Shown here: positions 51,785 to 60,908 of the stretch, one piece after another | How the letters are laid out: each line of letters starts with the position of its first letter | Numbering within the stretch: position 1 is the first letter of the stretch | NCBI GenBank assembly: GCA_018650845.1 | Contig: JABIFF010000016.1 | Location: forward strand, 150,571-214,570 | Origin: Chloroflexota bacterium | GTDB taxonomy: Bacteria > Chloroflexota > Dehalococcoidia > Lucifugimonadales > Lucifugimonadaceae | DNA: 64,000 nt | Direction of reading: 5' to 3' | The notes under the pieces: generated by a model | What the model was told of the DNA's origin: nothing | Databases searched by the model: none | What the model saw: the letters and a program-made list of their open reading frames with translations, nothing else | Program-made: the position numbers and the translations under genes

Positions 51785-53082
51785 TGTCACCCGAACTATT
51801 AGCTCTGCTGGCACTGATAATTTCTGGAAGCGTTTTCTTCCTGACTGCCCTTGCGATATCTTCGCTAGGCACGCGTATTAACCCTTTGCCTTCTGCTGTT
51901 CGGAATCCGAGCAGCAATGGGAACGGCAATGGAGATTCTGAACATGATCACGATCACGGTTTTGCCGGTCGCCTAAGTGCAGAATCCAGCCTTATCGGCA
52001 GAAGTTTGCAAGCCGCCGCACTAATGGCATCGGCACTGGCCGTTTTCGCTATATTTGAAGCAGGCACAGGCACTGCAGGATCGGGCTACGAAGTTGCGCT
52101 TAGCGGTGTAATTACCGCTGCTGGAGCCATTGTGGTTCAGTTGATCGCATCTGGTTTATCTGGGTATCAGCGTAACTGGGCGCGGGCAATTAGCCGGCCT
52201 ACGGGAACGCTTCTTCGCTGGACGAGCCTTGTTCCGGGAATTTCGAATATTGTTGACTTCTCTCTTTCGAGAGGACGAGGTGGTGATGCTGTTGGTGAGG
52301 ATGTTTCGGCAGCGCTTCAGGAAAGTTTAGATTTTCTTGAAGAATCGGTAATTCCTGCTGATCAAAACGAGCTGCGAATGATCCGTGGGATTCTGCGGAT
52401 GGACACCGTGAAGGTTCGCGAAATCATGGTTCCGCGGGTTGATATGAACACTGCTTCCGCTGCTGCAAGCATTGGAGCCGTCGCCGATCTGATGTCGGTA
52501 GGTGGTCACAGCAAAATTCCTGTTTATAACGACAATATTGATTCTATTGCTGGCGTAATTTTCGCCCGTGACGTTCTTTCGGCTTTGGATAATGACAAAG
52601 ATCCCGATGGGCCTGTGAAGAGCCTCGCACGACCTGCATTGCACGTTCCCGAGTCGCAGAGCCTTGAGCGCCTTCTACGTCAACTTCAGGAGCACCGTAC
52701 GGGCCTTGCGATTGTTGTCGACGAGTACGGTGGGGTTTCTGGTCTGGTAACTGTTACCGACTTGATCGAAGAGATCGTTGGTGAATTGATCGACGAGTTC
52801 GATGTGGATGGTCCTGAAGTCGAGGCTGCAGACTCGAAAGAGATGTTTGCTGATGCAGGGGCTTCGATCGACATTATGAACCAGACGCTGGGAACTTCAG
52901 TCGTGCCTGATGGTTTTGATACTGTCGGTGGACTAGTGTTCCGCGAGTTAGGCAAGATGCCTTCGCCTGGCGACACCGTTTCTACGGAAGGTGTGACAAT
53001 CACGGTTCAGTCAGTGATCGGTCGCCGGATTCGTCGAGTCAAGGTTGTACGTGACGTACTCGATTTTTCGCTGGACGATTAG
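51784..53082 (+). CDS. CNNM/CorC/TlyC-family membrane protein with CBS domains
   Basis: 432 residues from GTG 51784. DUF21-like N-terminal part with about three hydrophobic segments (2-28, 78-92, 103-125), a hydrophilic linker with His/Asp-rich EHDHDHG, a CBS pair (VREIMVPRVDMNTA, SKIPVYNDNIDSIAGVIFARDVL; LAIVVDEYGGVSGLVTVTDLIEEIVGEL) and a C-terminal CorC-like domain (GFDTVGGLVFRELGKMPSPGD). Likely Mg2+/Co2+ efflux or membrane regulation. Confidence 0.88.
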   Translation: MSPELLALLALIISGSVFFLTALAISSLGTRINPLPSAVRNPSSNGNGNGDSEHDHDHGFAGRLSAESSLIGRSLQAAALMASALAVFAIFEAGTGTAGSGYEVALSGVITAAGAIVVQLIASGLSGYQRNWARAISRPTGTLLRWTSLVPGISNIVDFSLSRGRGGDAVGEDVSAALQESLDFLEESVIPADQNELRMIRGILRMDTVKVREIMVPRVDMNTASAAASIGAVADLMSVGGHSKIPVYNDNIDSIAGVIFARDVLSALDNDKDPDGPVKSLARPALHVPESQSLERLLRQLQEHRTGLAIVVDEYGGVSGLVTVTDLIEEIVGELIDEFDVDGPEVEAADSKEMFADAGASIDIMNQTLGTSVVPDGFDTVGGLVFRELGKMPSPGDTVSTEGVTITVQSVIGRRIRRVKVVRDVLDFSLDD

Positions 53083-53117
53083 CTTCCCCGAGTTCTGTTG
53101 CTACCGATTCGCTGAGG

Positions 53118-53627
53118 CTACGGCTTGAGGCTGTAGATGGCGATAGGCACGCCTTCTATTCCGTCGGGTAGCTCGTTGTGAAGCTGCCAGCCGTGTTTTT
53201 CGTAGAAGCGCCTTGCGCCATCGTTCGACGCGATCACGCCTAGCTCCACATTTGTGAAGGCCTGAGCCTTCATGAATTCGATCGCACGTTCCATCAGCAT
53301 GCTGCCGATGCCGTGCCCGGTTGCGCTGGGTTCCACGTGCATTCCGTTGAGCTGTGCATCGAACTCGTTTGACTCAAGACTCGCTACCCGCACTGTTCCA
53401 ACGATAGTTCCGTCGGGCTGGTGAGCGACGAACGTCGCAGCGGTGCTGTGGTTGCCAGACAGCAATTCTTTCCATCGATCACGGTATTTGCTTAACAAGC
53501 GTGATTCGACCCACTCGCGTGAGGCGAACGGAGCGAATGAGATTGTGTGGCTCTGGTGAATGAGCTTGGCAATCGATTCGTAGTCATCGGCGATTGCTGT
53601 TCGGACTGTTAGAGATTCTTTTGGCAT
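53118..53627 (-). CDS. GNAT acetyltransferase
   Basis: 169 residues from ATG 53627, chosen because the longer frame (to 53672) would translate the terminator hairpin at 53659. VRTAIADDYESIAKLIHQS, then MHVEPSATGHGIGSMLMERAIEFM (acetyl-CoA loop) and NDGARRFYEKHGWQLHNELPD are classic GNAT. Substrate unknown. Confidence 0.85.
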   Translation of the reverse strand: MPKESLTVRTAIADDYESIAKLIHQSHTISFAPFASREWVESRLLSKYRDRWKELLSGNHSTAATFVAHQPDGTIVGTVRVASLESNEFDAQLNGMHVEPSATGHGIGSMLMERAIEFMKAQAFTNVELGVIASNDGARRFYEKHGWQLHNELPDGIEGVPIAIYSLKP

Positions 53628-53658
53628 GTTCTTGAATCTGAATTTGTTAGTTAAACAA

Positions 53659-53690
53659 AGACGCCCCGGCAAAAGCCGGGGCGTCTAAAT
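53659..53690 (-). terminator. Intrinsic terminator for the collagen-like lipoprotein gene
   Basis: AGACGCCCCGGC, loop AAAA, GCCGGGGCGTCT; the minus strand continues TTTGTTTAA. It lies about 25 bases past the lipoprotein stop. Confidence 0.85.
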
Positions 53691-53713
53691 TGAATCAAAT
53701 GATTCGGTTGGCT

Positions 53714-54361
53714 TTAGCCACCAATCTTGTCAACAAGAAGGAAAGCGTTTGCGCCACGGTTGCCCTGATCACCAGTTGCGATGATGGTGTAGAGGCCTGC
53801 GCCCCATGAGTCATCAAGATCAACTGTCAATGTGAAAGCACCGTTTTCGTTAGCAACAGTGTCCGAAACGTTAGTTCGGTCAACTGTTCCTGAGAGAAGC
53901 TTGTCGAATCCACCCTTTTTGGCGGAAACCGAAAGAAACTCACCCTTAGCAAATCCACCACCAATAATGGTGATAGAAGCAGTACCAGCGGTCAGCTCAG
54001 CTGCGCCGGTCGAAGGTCCACTAGCGTCGAAAACTGTGATACCGGCAACCATTGTTGTGCCGTCTTCACCGTCTGCACCAGCAGCGCCGTCTGCGCCGTC
54101 TGCACCAGCTGTACCAGTGTTACCTGGGTTACCGGGGTTTCCAGCTTCACCGGGAGCACCGGCTTCACCAGGGTTACCAGGCTCACCAGGCTCACCAGGC
54201 TCACCAGGAGCACCAGCTGCACCAGGGTTACCTGGGTTACCAGCTGCACCAGGTGCGCCAGCCGGACCACGTTCACCCTGACATGCAATCGCAGCCATGA
54301 GGGCGAACATCGTACCAATCAAAAGGAAAGCCTTTAGCTTTCCGCGGAGCAGTCCTGTCAT
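53714..54361 (-). CDS. Collagen-like lipoprotein
   Basis: 215 residues. Signal peptide with lipobox AIAC (Cys27); residues 29-100 are 24 uninterrupted Gly-X-Y triplets (GER, GPA, GAP, GNP, GEP, GAD and so on), then a C-terminal beta-sandwich-like domain (residues 104-215: MVAGITVFD, ASITIIGGGF, GAFTLTVDLDDSWGAGLYTIIATGD). A membrane-anchored, probably trimeric rod on the cell surface. Near-consensus promoter upstream and own terminator. Confidence 0.93.
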   Translation of the reverse strand: MTGLLRGKLKAFLLIGTMFALMAAIACQGERGPAGAPGAAGNPGNPGAAGAPGEPGEPGEPGNPGEAGAPGEAGNPGNPGNTGTAGADGADGAAGADGEDGTTMVAGITVFDASGPSTGAAELTAGTASITIIGGGFAKGEFLSVSAKKGGFDKLLSGTVDRTNVSDTVANENGAFTLTVDLDDSWGAGLYTIIATGDQGNRGANAFLLVDKIGG

Positions 54362-54502
54362 TGGGCCCCGTCCTCCAGTCTTAAAATTTTGAATATCGTG
54401 CCGAGTGCTGCAGCAGAACTTATTCTGAATTCACGCAGAATGAGCGTAACAAGAGCGCATTACGCGCGAATTACAGCCGCGGCAGATGGCGTGCCAAAGG
54501 CA

Positions 54503-54532
54503 ATATTATTAGGGCGATTTCTCTACTGTCAA
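54503..54532 (-). promoter_or_regulatory. Near-consensus promoter of the collagen-like lipoprotein
   Basis: On the minus strand TTGACA (54527-54532), 18 bases, TAATAT (54503-54508). Predicted start near 54496; leader about 135 bases. Confidence 0.7.
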
Positions 54533-54773
54533 GCAATTCAGACTGAGCTTATGGGAGGTTTTGACGAATACGCGGTTCATTTAAACGCAATAAGTTGCCG
54601 GTTTCGACGTCCTGAGGCGTACTTTTAAGGGCATATATTGAGTTCTCTCACGCGTGCGTGCATTCGTACTAGGAATAGGAGTGCTGAAATGTGCCCTGCC
54701 ATGGTATCCTTCTAAGGTTGTGAGAGCACAAGAACGAAAAACGAAGTAACTAGAGAAGTACAAATCACAGAAT

Positions 54774-54823
54774 CCCGTACATGCGGGCACCGGCAGAACG
54801 CCGGGTATTTGAGACTCGGAGAG
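54774..54823 (+). promoter_or_regulatory. Two hairpins and ribosome site before rpsO (possible S15 feedback site)
   Basis: Hairpin 1 CCCG/CGGG (54774-54787); hairpin 2 CCGGC-AGAAC-GCCGG (54790-54804); ribosome site GGAGAG (54818-54823). S15 often represses its own mRNA through leader RNA; here this is a suggestion only. Confidence 0.45.
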
Positions 54824-54831
54824 CACTCAAC

Positions 54832-55095
54832 TTGGATCAGTCAGAACGCAGCGTTGTTATTGAGGAATACAGAACTCACGAGGGCGACAGTGGATCGTCG
54901 GAAGTTCAGATAGCGCTACTGACAGCTCGGATTACCGAGCTAACGGAACACCTGCGCGAGCACAAGCACGACCACAGCAGCCGACGAGGTTTGCTGAAAT
55001 TGGTTGGTCAGCGCCGCCGTCTCCTTAACTACCTCAATGGAGAAGACGTAAATCGATACCGCGAGATCATTAGCAAGCTCGGTCTTCGCAAGTAG
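54832..55095 (+). CDS. rpsO: Ribosomal protein S15
   Basis: 87 residues from TTG 54832, eight bases after GGAGAG; a longer frame from ATG 54781 would include the leader hairpins. [45 protein letters not shown] and [13 protein letters not shown] are the family's conserved segments. Binds 16S rRNA. rpsO followed by pnp is common. Confidence 0.96.
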   Translation: MDQSERSVVIEEYRTHEGDSGSSEVQIALLTARITELTEHLREHKHDHSSRRGLLKLVGQRRRLLNYLNGEDVNRYREIISKLGLRK

Positions 55096-55098
55096 TAG

Positions 55099-55122
55099 AA
55101 CGCCCCGCGTATGGGGCGTTTT
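55099..55122 (+). terminator. Terminator after rpsO
   Basis: AACGCCCC, loop GCGTAT, GGGGCGTT, then TT. Short T run; probably partial read-through into pnp. Confidence 0.75.
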
Positions 55123-55284
55123 GTTCGTCTGAGCCCAACGAAACTTCAGATAATTGGCTCAATGGACGATTTTTCGTCTAAGACGAAACACCCGCACGGG
55201 CGCCAGATATTAATTCGTAAACATCGGCGCCGGGCATCAGTCCCTATGAAGTTCGTGCGTAGAAAACTAGAAACAGAATAGAAA

Positions 55285-57762
55285 ATGATTAATACATTTG
55301 AAATGGAAATTGGCGGCCGAATGCTCAAATTCGAGCATGGCCGAGTAGCTGCCCAAGCTGGCGGCGCAATTACGGTTCAGTTCGGCGACACAATGTTGCT
55401 GGCCACTGCTACCGCTTCGAAGAAGCCTCGCCCAGGCGCAGACTTCCTACCTATGACAGTCGATGTTGCCGAAAAGGCTTATGCCGCGGGCAAGCTGCCT
55501 GGTGGCTTCTTTAAAAGGGAAGGCCGACCGGCTACAGAGGCAATTCTTGCTTCTCGGATGATCGACCGTCCTATCCGACCTTTGTTCGCAAAGACTATCC
55601 ACAATGAGATTCAAATCATTGTTACTGTCCTTGCTTCAGACAAGGTGAACCCTTACCCAGCAATCGGAATTATTGGAGCTTCAACAGCTCTTGCGATTTC
55701 CGACATTGCTTTCAACGACCCGATTGGTGCCTGCGTAATTGGCCTGATCGAGGGTGAACTCGTTGTAAACCCAACATATGAAGAACTTCAGACGAGCGAC
55801 CTAGAGTTGCTTGTTGCTGGAACCGGTGAAGCCACAATGATGGTTGAGTCGGGCGGTAACTTCGTTTCTGAAGCAGTGCTGCTTGATGCGCTTGAGCTTG
55901 CTCAGGAAGTCAACGGAGCGATTGTTGAACAGATCGAAGAGATCGTTGCCAAAGTTGGCAAGAAGAAATGGGAAGCTCCTCCAGTATCTGAACAAGAGAA
56001 GGCTGCAGAGAAAGCTACTCGTGAGCTTGTAGGCGAAGATTTCCTGAAGGCTCTCAAGTCTCCAGGCGACAAAGCTACTCGACAGGGCCGTATGGACGAC
56101 GTGATGGATGGAACCATCGAAAAATTGTCTGTTGATCACGATCCCGGTCACGTGAAGTCAGCTCTTTACGCAATCGAGACAGAGGCAGTTCGCAGCACCA
56201 TTCTTGAAGATGGTTCACGACCTGACGGTCGTAAGCTGGACGAGCTTCGTGACTTGAATTCGGAAGTCGGCTACCTGCCCCGTGTTCACGGTTCAGGAAT
56301 CTTTACTCGTGGCGAAACCCAGATCATGGGCGTTCTAACGCTTGCATCTGCTGGTGAACGACAGCGAATGGATACTTACGGTCTCGAAACCGAAAAGCAC
56401 TTCATTCACCACTACAACTTCCCTCCTTACTCAGTAGGTGAAGCTGGACGATTTGGATTTACAGGTCGGCGTGAAATTGGTCACGGTGCGCTTGCTGAAC
56501 GAGCACTGGCACCAGTGGTTCCTAGCCAGGCCGACTTCCCTTACACGATTCGACTGGTTTCAGAGGCGCTAGCTTCTAACGGTTCGACTTCGATGGCATC
56601 GGTCTGTGCAGGTTCGCTTGCGATGATGGATGGTGGTGTTCCGATTTCAGCTCCAGTAGCTGGTATCGCCATGGGACTGATCACCGACGAAAAGGACATC
56701 AACAACTACGCTGTTCTTACCGACATTCAGGGTGCTGAAGATCACTCGGGTGACATGGACTTCAAGGTTGCGGGTACACGTGAAGGTGTTACCGCACTGC
56801 AGATGGACATTAAGGTAAAGGGAATTACTTTCGAGATTATGAAGCAGGCTCTTGAGCAGGCTCGAATTGCTCGACTGCAGATTCTCGACAATATGGAAGC
56901 AACGATCTCGGCAACCCGAGACGATCTCAGCGAATACGCTCCTCGAATGCTTTCGCTCAAGATTCCTACCGACAAGATCGGTGCAATCATCGGTCCTGGT
57001 GGATCGGTTATTCGTGGAATGATCGACGAGTTCGGTGTCACGATCGACGTTCAGGACGACGGTACTGTCGTTGTTGGATCGCCTGACCGTGAGAACGCTG
57101 ATAAGGCACAAGCCGCTATCACCGCCCTTACTAAGGACGTTGAGGTTGGCGATAAGTACACCGGTCGTGTTGTTCGAATCATGCCATTTGGCGCATTTGT
57201 TCAGATCCTTCCTGGTAAGGATGGAATGGTTCACATTAGTGAACTTGCACAGCAACGAGTTCCAGACGTTGAGTCGGTTGTCAGCATTGGCGACCAGCTT
57301 GAGGTAATGGTTATCAACATCGACGGCATGGGCCGAATCGACCTTTCACACCGTGCGCTGCTTGAAGAGAGCAACGAGGGTGGAAACGGTGGTTCTGGTG
57401 ATGCCCCTCGCGAAGAGCGACGTGAGTCTCGAGATGACAGCGGTGGTGATCGAGGTCCTCGTGGCCGAGGCGGCGACCGTGGTGGACGCGGCGGAGATCG
57501 TGGTGGCCGTGGTGGCGATCGCGGTGGACGCGGTGGTGACCGAGGCGGACGCGGCGGAGATCGCGGCGGACGCAGCGATGATCGAGGACCACGTCGAGAA
57601 CGACGTGACTTCGACAATGATGGTGGCGGTCGTGAAGATCGAGGCCCACGTTCTGATCGGTCTGACCGAGACGGCGAAGGCGACCGAGATCGCGGCCCAC
57701 GCCGACCAGCGGGTGGATATGATGGCGGTAACCGTCGATCAGGTCCACCACGCCGACGCTAA
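55285..57762 (+). CDS. pnp: Polyribonucleotide nucleotidyltransferase with RGG-like tail
   Basis: 825 residues, about 100 longer than usual. Two RNase PH domains (SKKPRPGADFLPMTVD, then SDGRKLDELR-like region and FPPYSVGEAGRFG), KH domain near 572 (IGAIIGPGGSVIRGM), S1 domain (VGDKYTGRVVRIMPFGAFVQILPG) and then a tail of about 120 residues with repeated RGGD/GGRGGD units. The tail resembles RGG RNA-binding tails. Acts in mRNA decay. Confidence 0.96.
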   Translation: MINTFEMEIGGRMLKFEHGRVAAQAGGAITVQFGDTMLLATATASKKPRPGADFLPMTVDVAEKAYAAGKLPGGFFKREGRPATEAILASRMIDRPIRPLFAKTIHNEIQIIVTVLASDKVNPYPAIGIIGASTALAISDIAFNDPIGACVIGLIEGELVVNPTYEELQTSDLELLVAGTGEATMMVESGGNFVSEAVLLDALELAQEVNGAIVEQIEEIVAKVGKKKWEAPPVSEQEKAAEKATRELVGEDFLKALKSPGDKATRQGRMDDVMDGTIEKLSVDHDPGHVKSALYAIETEAVRSTILEDGSRPDGRKLDELRDLNSEVGYLPRVHGSGIFTRGETQIMGVLTLASAGERQRMDTYGLETEKHFIHHYNFPPYSVGEAGRFGFTGRREIGHGALAERALAPVVPSQADFPYTIRLVSEALASNGSTSMASVCAGSLAMMDGGVPISAPVAGIAMGLITDEKDINNYAVLTDIQGAEDHSGDMDFKVAGTREGVTALQMDIKVKGITFEIMKQALEQARIARLQILDNMEATISATRDDLSEYAPRMLSLKIPTDKIGAIIGPGGSVIRGMIDEFGVTIDVQDDGTVVVGSPDRENADKAQAAITALTKDVEVGDKYTGRVVRIMPFGAFVQILPGKDGMVHISELAQQRVPDVESVVSIGDQLEVMVINIDGMGRIDLSHRALLEESNEGGNGGSGDAPREERRESRDDSGGDRGPRGRGGDRGGRGGDRGGRGGDRGGRGGDRGGRGGDRGGRSDDRGPRRERRDFDNDGGGREDRGPRSDRSDRDGEGDRDRGPRRPAGGYDGGNRRSGPPRRR

Positions 57763-57799
57763 ACTTTCTAACTAACGTCTAAAGAAAAATAACGACACG

Positions 57800-58609
57800 A
57801 TGTCTTCGGAAATAAAAGTTGCAGTAAACGGCGCGCTGGGGAGGATGGGTTCAACCGTTCTCACGGCTGCGGCCGCTGAAGAAGGTGTAACGCCTGTTGG
57901 TGGAGCGGATATTGCCGCATCATCAGATTCTGTAACTATTGCGGGGACATCGGTGTCGGTTCCACTGGCATCTGGGCTTGCAGAGCTATTTGAAATAGCC
58001 AAGCCCGACGTTGTGGTTGATTTCACCAACGGTGAAGCAGCCAAAGAATCGATTCTTACCTGTATTAATGCAGGCGTCAGAGTTGTTTCTGGCTCGACAG
58101 GCCTTTCGCCTGAAGATCTCGAAGAGATCAAGCAGTTGTCAGCTGATAAGGGTGTTGGAGTCATTTCAGCATCAAACTTCGCACTTGGCGGGGTCGTCCT
58201 TATGCACCTTGCTGGAATTGCGTCGAAATACTTTGACTACGCAGACCTACTTGAGAGTCACCACGAAATGAAAGTGGATGCTCCTTCAGGAACTGCTCTT
58301 TCGATTGCAGAATCGATGATCGAAGGTCGCGGTAAGGGCTTCGAACAGAACGTGGCTGATTTGCAAACTCTTGACGGCACCCGTGGCGGTGATTTTCAAG
58401 GCATCAACGTTCACAGTGCACGAATGCCGGGGCGTGTTGCGCGTCACGAAGTTGTTTTCGGGGCACTTGGCCAAACGCTTACTATGATCCATGATTCAAT
58501 CAATCGTGAGAGCTTCATGCCGGGTGTAATGCTTGGAGTGAAGGACGTTGTAGGTCGGTCAGAGCTCGTAGTTGGGCTTGCAAGCGTTCTCGGGCTCGAT
58601 AAGCCGTAG
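57800..58609 (+). CDS. dapB: 4-hydroxy-tetrahydrodipicolinate reductase
   Basis: 269 residues. NAD(P) binding VAVNGALGRMGSTVL; GSTGLSPEDLEEI; the catalytic His-Lys segment ESHHEMKVDAPSGTALSIAE. First gene of dapB-asd-dapA. In the lysine/diaminopimelate route it reduces the DapA product. Confidence 0.96.
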   Translation: MSSEIKVAVNGALGRMGSTVLTAAAAEEGVTPVGGADIAASSDSVTIAGTSVSVPLASGLAELFEIAKPDVVVDFTNGEAAKESILTCINAGVRVVSGSTGLSPEDLEEIKQLSADKGVGVISASNFALGGVVLMHLAGIASKYFDYADLLESHHEMKVDAPSGTALSIAESMIEGRGKGFEQNVADLQTLDGTRGGDFQGINVHSARMPGRVARHEVVFGALGQTLTMIHDSINRESFMPGVMLGVKDVVGRSELVVGLASVLGLDKP

Positions 58610-58736
58610 CCGGCGTCCGTTCGATAACGGATTGTTGGCACCTCCCTCAATTTTTCCAAATGAGTGTTTTAATACGTACAGCAGTTCAACGCGCTTGAAC
58701 GTGTGATTCTGCTGCGCAGTGTTTCGAGATTATGAA

Positions 58737-59783
58737 ATGAACAGCAACGAAATTAATATCGCAATTGTCGGAGCCACCGGAGCAGCTGGTGGCACGGCGC
58801 TTGAGTTACTTCTTGAGCGAAATCATCCTGCTAACAAAATTACCCTAATGGCTTCAGAGCGATCTGCAGGTCGCAAGTTGCAGTATGGCGACGTTGAACT
58901 GACGGTTATTGCGGCCAAAGAAGAGTCGTTTGATGGCATTGATGTAGCGCTGTTCGCAGCCGGTGGAATGGTGAGCAGACGTCTGGCTCACAAAGCTGTC
59001 GAGCGTGGCGTGTTCGTGATCGACAAGGGTTCTATATTCCGTATGGATCCGACTATTCCTCTTGTTGTTCCCGAAGTTAACGGCGACGACATTGAATGGC
59101 ACCCAGGAATTGTTTCCACTCCTAACTGCACCAGCACTCCCCTTGTGATGGTGCTTGATGCTTTACGTGAACTTTCGTCTATTACTGCGGTCACTGTAGC
59201 CACGTACCAATCGGTGACCGGCACAGGAGTCGCTGCGAACGAAGAGCTACTTGAGCAGTCACGAACGGTTCTGGCGGGCGGTACGGCAAAGCCTGAGGTT
59301 TATCCACACGAGATTGCCTTCAATGTTCTTCCGCACGTAGATGATTTTCTTGAGGATGGCTACACGAAGGAAGAGCAGAAGATGCTCAACGAATCACGCA
59401 AGATTTTGCATGACGATTCGTTGCCGGTTTCGGCTACTTGTGTGCGTGTTCCTGTCGAGATTTCTCATAGTGAATCGGTTCAGATCGAGTTCGATTCGAG
59501 CGTTAGCGTCGAAGACGCAAAGCGTGTTCTTGCTGAATATGACGGGGTGATGGTTGTAGACGATCCCAGTAAGAATGAATACCCTATGCCACTCAAAGCA
59601 GCTGGTCGCGATGAAGTGCTGGTGGGGCGCATCAGAAAAGATATTGCTCACGAGCACGGTATTGCACTGTGGCTAGCGTGTGACAACTTGCGTAAGGGTG
59701 CAGCTTTGAATGCACTTCAAATAATGGATGAGGCGCTTCGTCGTGATGCGTTCAAGCCTGCTGCGCAGCGGTCTACTAAATAG
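58737..59783 (+). CDS. asd: Aspartate-semialdehyde dehydrogenase
   Basis: 348 residues from ATG 58737 (GTG 58719 also possible). NADP loop VGATGAAGG, catalytic Cys131 in STPNCTSTPL, and ISHSESVQIEFDS (C-terminal catalytic dimerisation region). Makes aspartate semialdehyde for lysine, methionine and threonine. Followed by dapA after about 70 bases. Confidence 0.96.
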   Translation: MNSNEINIAIVGATGAAGGTALELLLERNHPANKITLMASERSAGRKLQYGDVELTVIAAKEESFDGIDVALFAAGGMVSRRLAHKAVERGVFVIDKGSIFRMDPTIPLVVPEVNGDDIEWHPGIVSTPNCTSTPLVMVLDALRELSSITAVTVATYQSVTGTGVAANEELLEQSRTVLAGGTAKPEVYPHEIAFNVLPHVDDFLEDGYTKEEQKMLNESRKILHDDSLPVSATCVRVPVEISHSESVQIEFDSSVSVEDAKRVLAEYDGVMVVDDPSKNEYPMPLKAAGRDEVLVGRIRKDIAHEHGIALWLACDNLRKGAALNALQIMDEALRRDAFKPAAQRSTK

Positions 59784-59852
59784 AACTATTACTTCAATTA
59801 ACTTCAAATTTCTTCGTATAACTTTGAATAACCGACGCGAGGTCGGTCAACA

Positions 59853-60752
59853 ATGGCAGAACTAGGGCGACTCTTAACAGCTATGGTCACCCCCTTCACT
59901 GAAGAGGGCGATGTCGATTACGCACGAGCACGAGAACTTGCAAAGGCCTTGCTCAAGTCGGGTTCCGATGGGCTCGTAATTGGCGGGACGACGGGAGAAG
60001 CTCCGGCGATGAGCGACGATGAGTTGCTTCAATTATTTGCTGAAGTGAAGGAAGCTATTGGTGAGGATGGTGCGGTTATCGCCGGGACCACCAATAACAA
60101 CACTCGAGGTTCGATCGCTCTTTCGCGAGAGGCTGAGAAAGCCGGTGTTGATGCACTGCTGCTGACGGTTCCTGCTTACAACAAACCAACTATGGGTGGT
60201 TTGTATCAGCACTTCACGGCTATCGCCGATGCTGTTTCGATTCCCGGAATTCTTTACAACGTTCCGTCACGAACGGCACTCAATATGGATGCGGCAACTA
60301 CTTTGCGTCTCGCAGAGGTTCCGAACATCGTTGGGGTCAAAGAAGCGTCGAGTGATCCTGACCAGATTGCGTATGTGATCAAAGACTCTCCAAGCGGATT
60401 TAACGTGTGGAGCGGAAATGACAACGAGATACTGGGGACGATGGCGACCGGTGGGTACGGCATCGTGAGTGTAGCCGGAAATATCATCAGTGGGCAGATC
60501 CAGAAGATGATCGGGTTGGTTCTCGAAGGTGATATGGAAGCTGCGGCTGCTGAGCATCTTCGGTTGCTGCCGATTTTCAACGCTCTTTTCTACATCACAA
60601 ACCCAATTCCAGTTCGTTATGCCATGAATCGTTCAGGGTTCAACGTAGGGCCGGCGCGATTGCCTATGGTTCCAGAGGCATCGGAATTAGAAGCCTTTAG
60701 TAAGCGATTTGATCCAATCATGGATCAGTACTCGATCGATCTCGCAGAATAA
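59853..60752 (+). CDS. dapA: 4-hydroxy-tetrahydrodipicolinate synthase
   Basis: 299 residues. LTAMVTPFTEEGDVD, GGTTGEAP, YNVPSRT with catalytic Tyr135 and GVKEAS with Schiff-base Lys163: a complete active site. Condenses pyruvate with aspartate semialdehyde. This is the true lysine-route enzyme, unlike the paralogue at 26244-27209, which lacks the Tyr. Confidence 0.97.
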   Translation: MAELGRLLTAMVTPFTEEGDVDYARARELAKALLKSGSDGLVIGGTTGEAPAMSDDELLQLFAEVKEAIGEDGAVIAGTTNNNTRGSIALSREAEKAGVDALLLTVPAYNKPTMGGLYQHFTAIADAVSIPGILYNVPSRTALNMDAATTLRLAEVPNIVGVKEASSDPDQIAYVIKDSPSGFNVWSGNDNEILGTMATGGYGIVSVAGNIISGQIQKMIGLVLEGDMEAAAAEHLRLLPIFNALFYITNPIPVRYAMNRSGFNVGPARLPMVPEASELEAFSKRFDPIMDQYSIDLAE

Positions 60753-60908
60753 ATCTCCCGACTTAGCGCACTACTTATGCAGTGAGTTCATTTGCATATC
60801 TGTTGATTTGCACTGATTCTGTACAGAGTCGTCGTGACCTATTGGCAGGGAATGTGTCAATCTGACCGTTCCGGGGGCTAAGACATCTGCTGGACAAAGG
60901 ATTCTTGA

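Larger units (their letters stand above)
54362..54831. other. Divergent intergenic region
   Basis: 470 bases between the collagen-like lipoprotein (-) and rpsO (+). Contains the strong minus-strand promoter at 54503-54532 and the rpsO leader hairpins. A 79-codon plus-strand frame (54389-54628) has no family and no ribosome site and is not annotated. Confidence 0.6.

Noticed and set aside
53832-54281. A plus-strand frame also encoding Gly/Pro-rich collagen-like sequence
   Set aside because: It is the antisense of the Gly-X-Y repeat; the minus strand has signal peptide, lipobox, promoter and terminator.
54389-54628. 79-codon frame in the gap before rpsO
   Set aside because: Antisense to the lipoprotein promoter and no ribosome site or domain.
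57231-57751. Two minus-strand frames opposite the pnp RGG tail
   Set aside because: Arg/Pro- or His-rich translations of the repeat; no start signal or domain.
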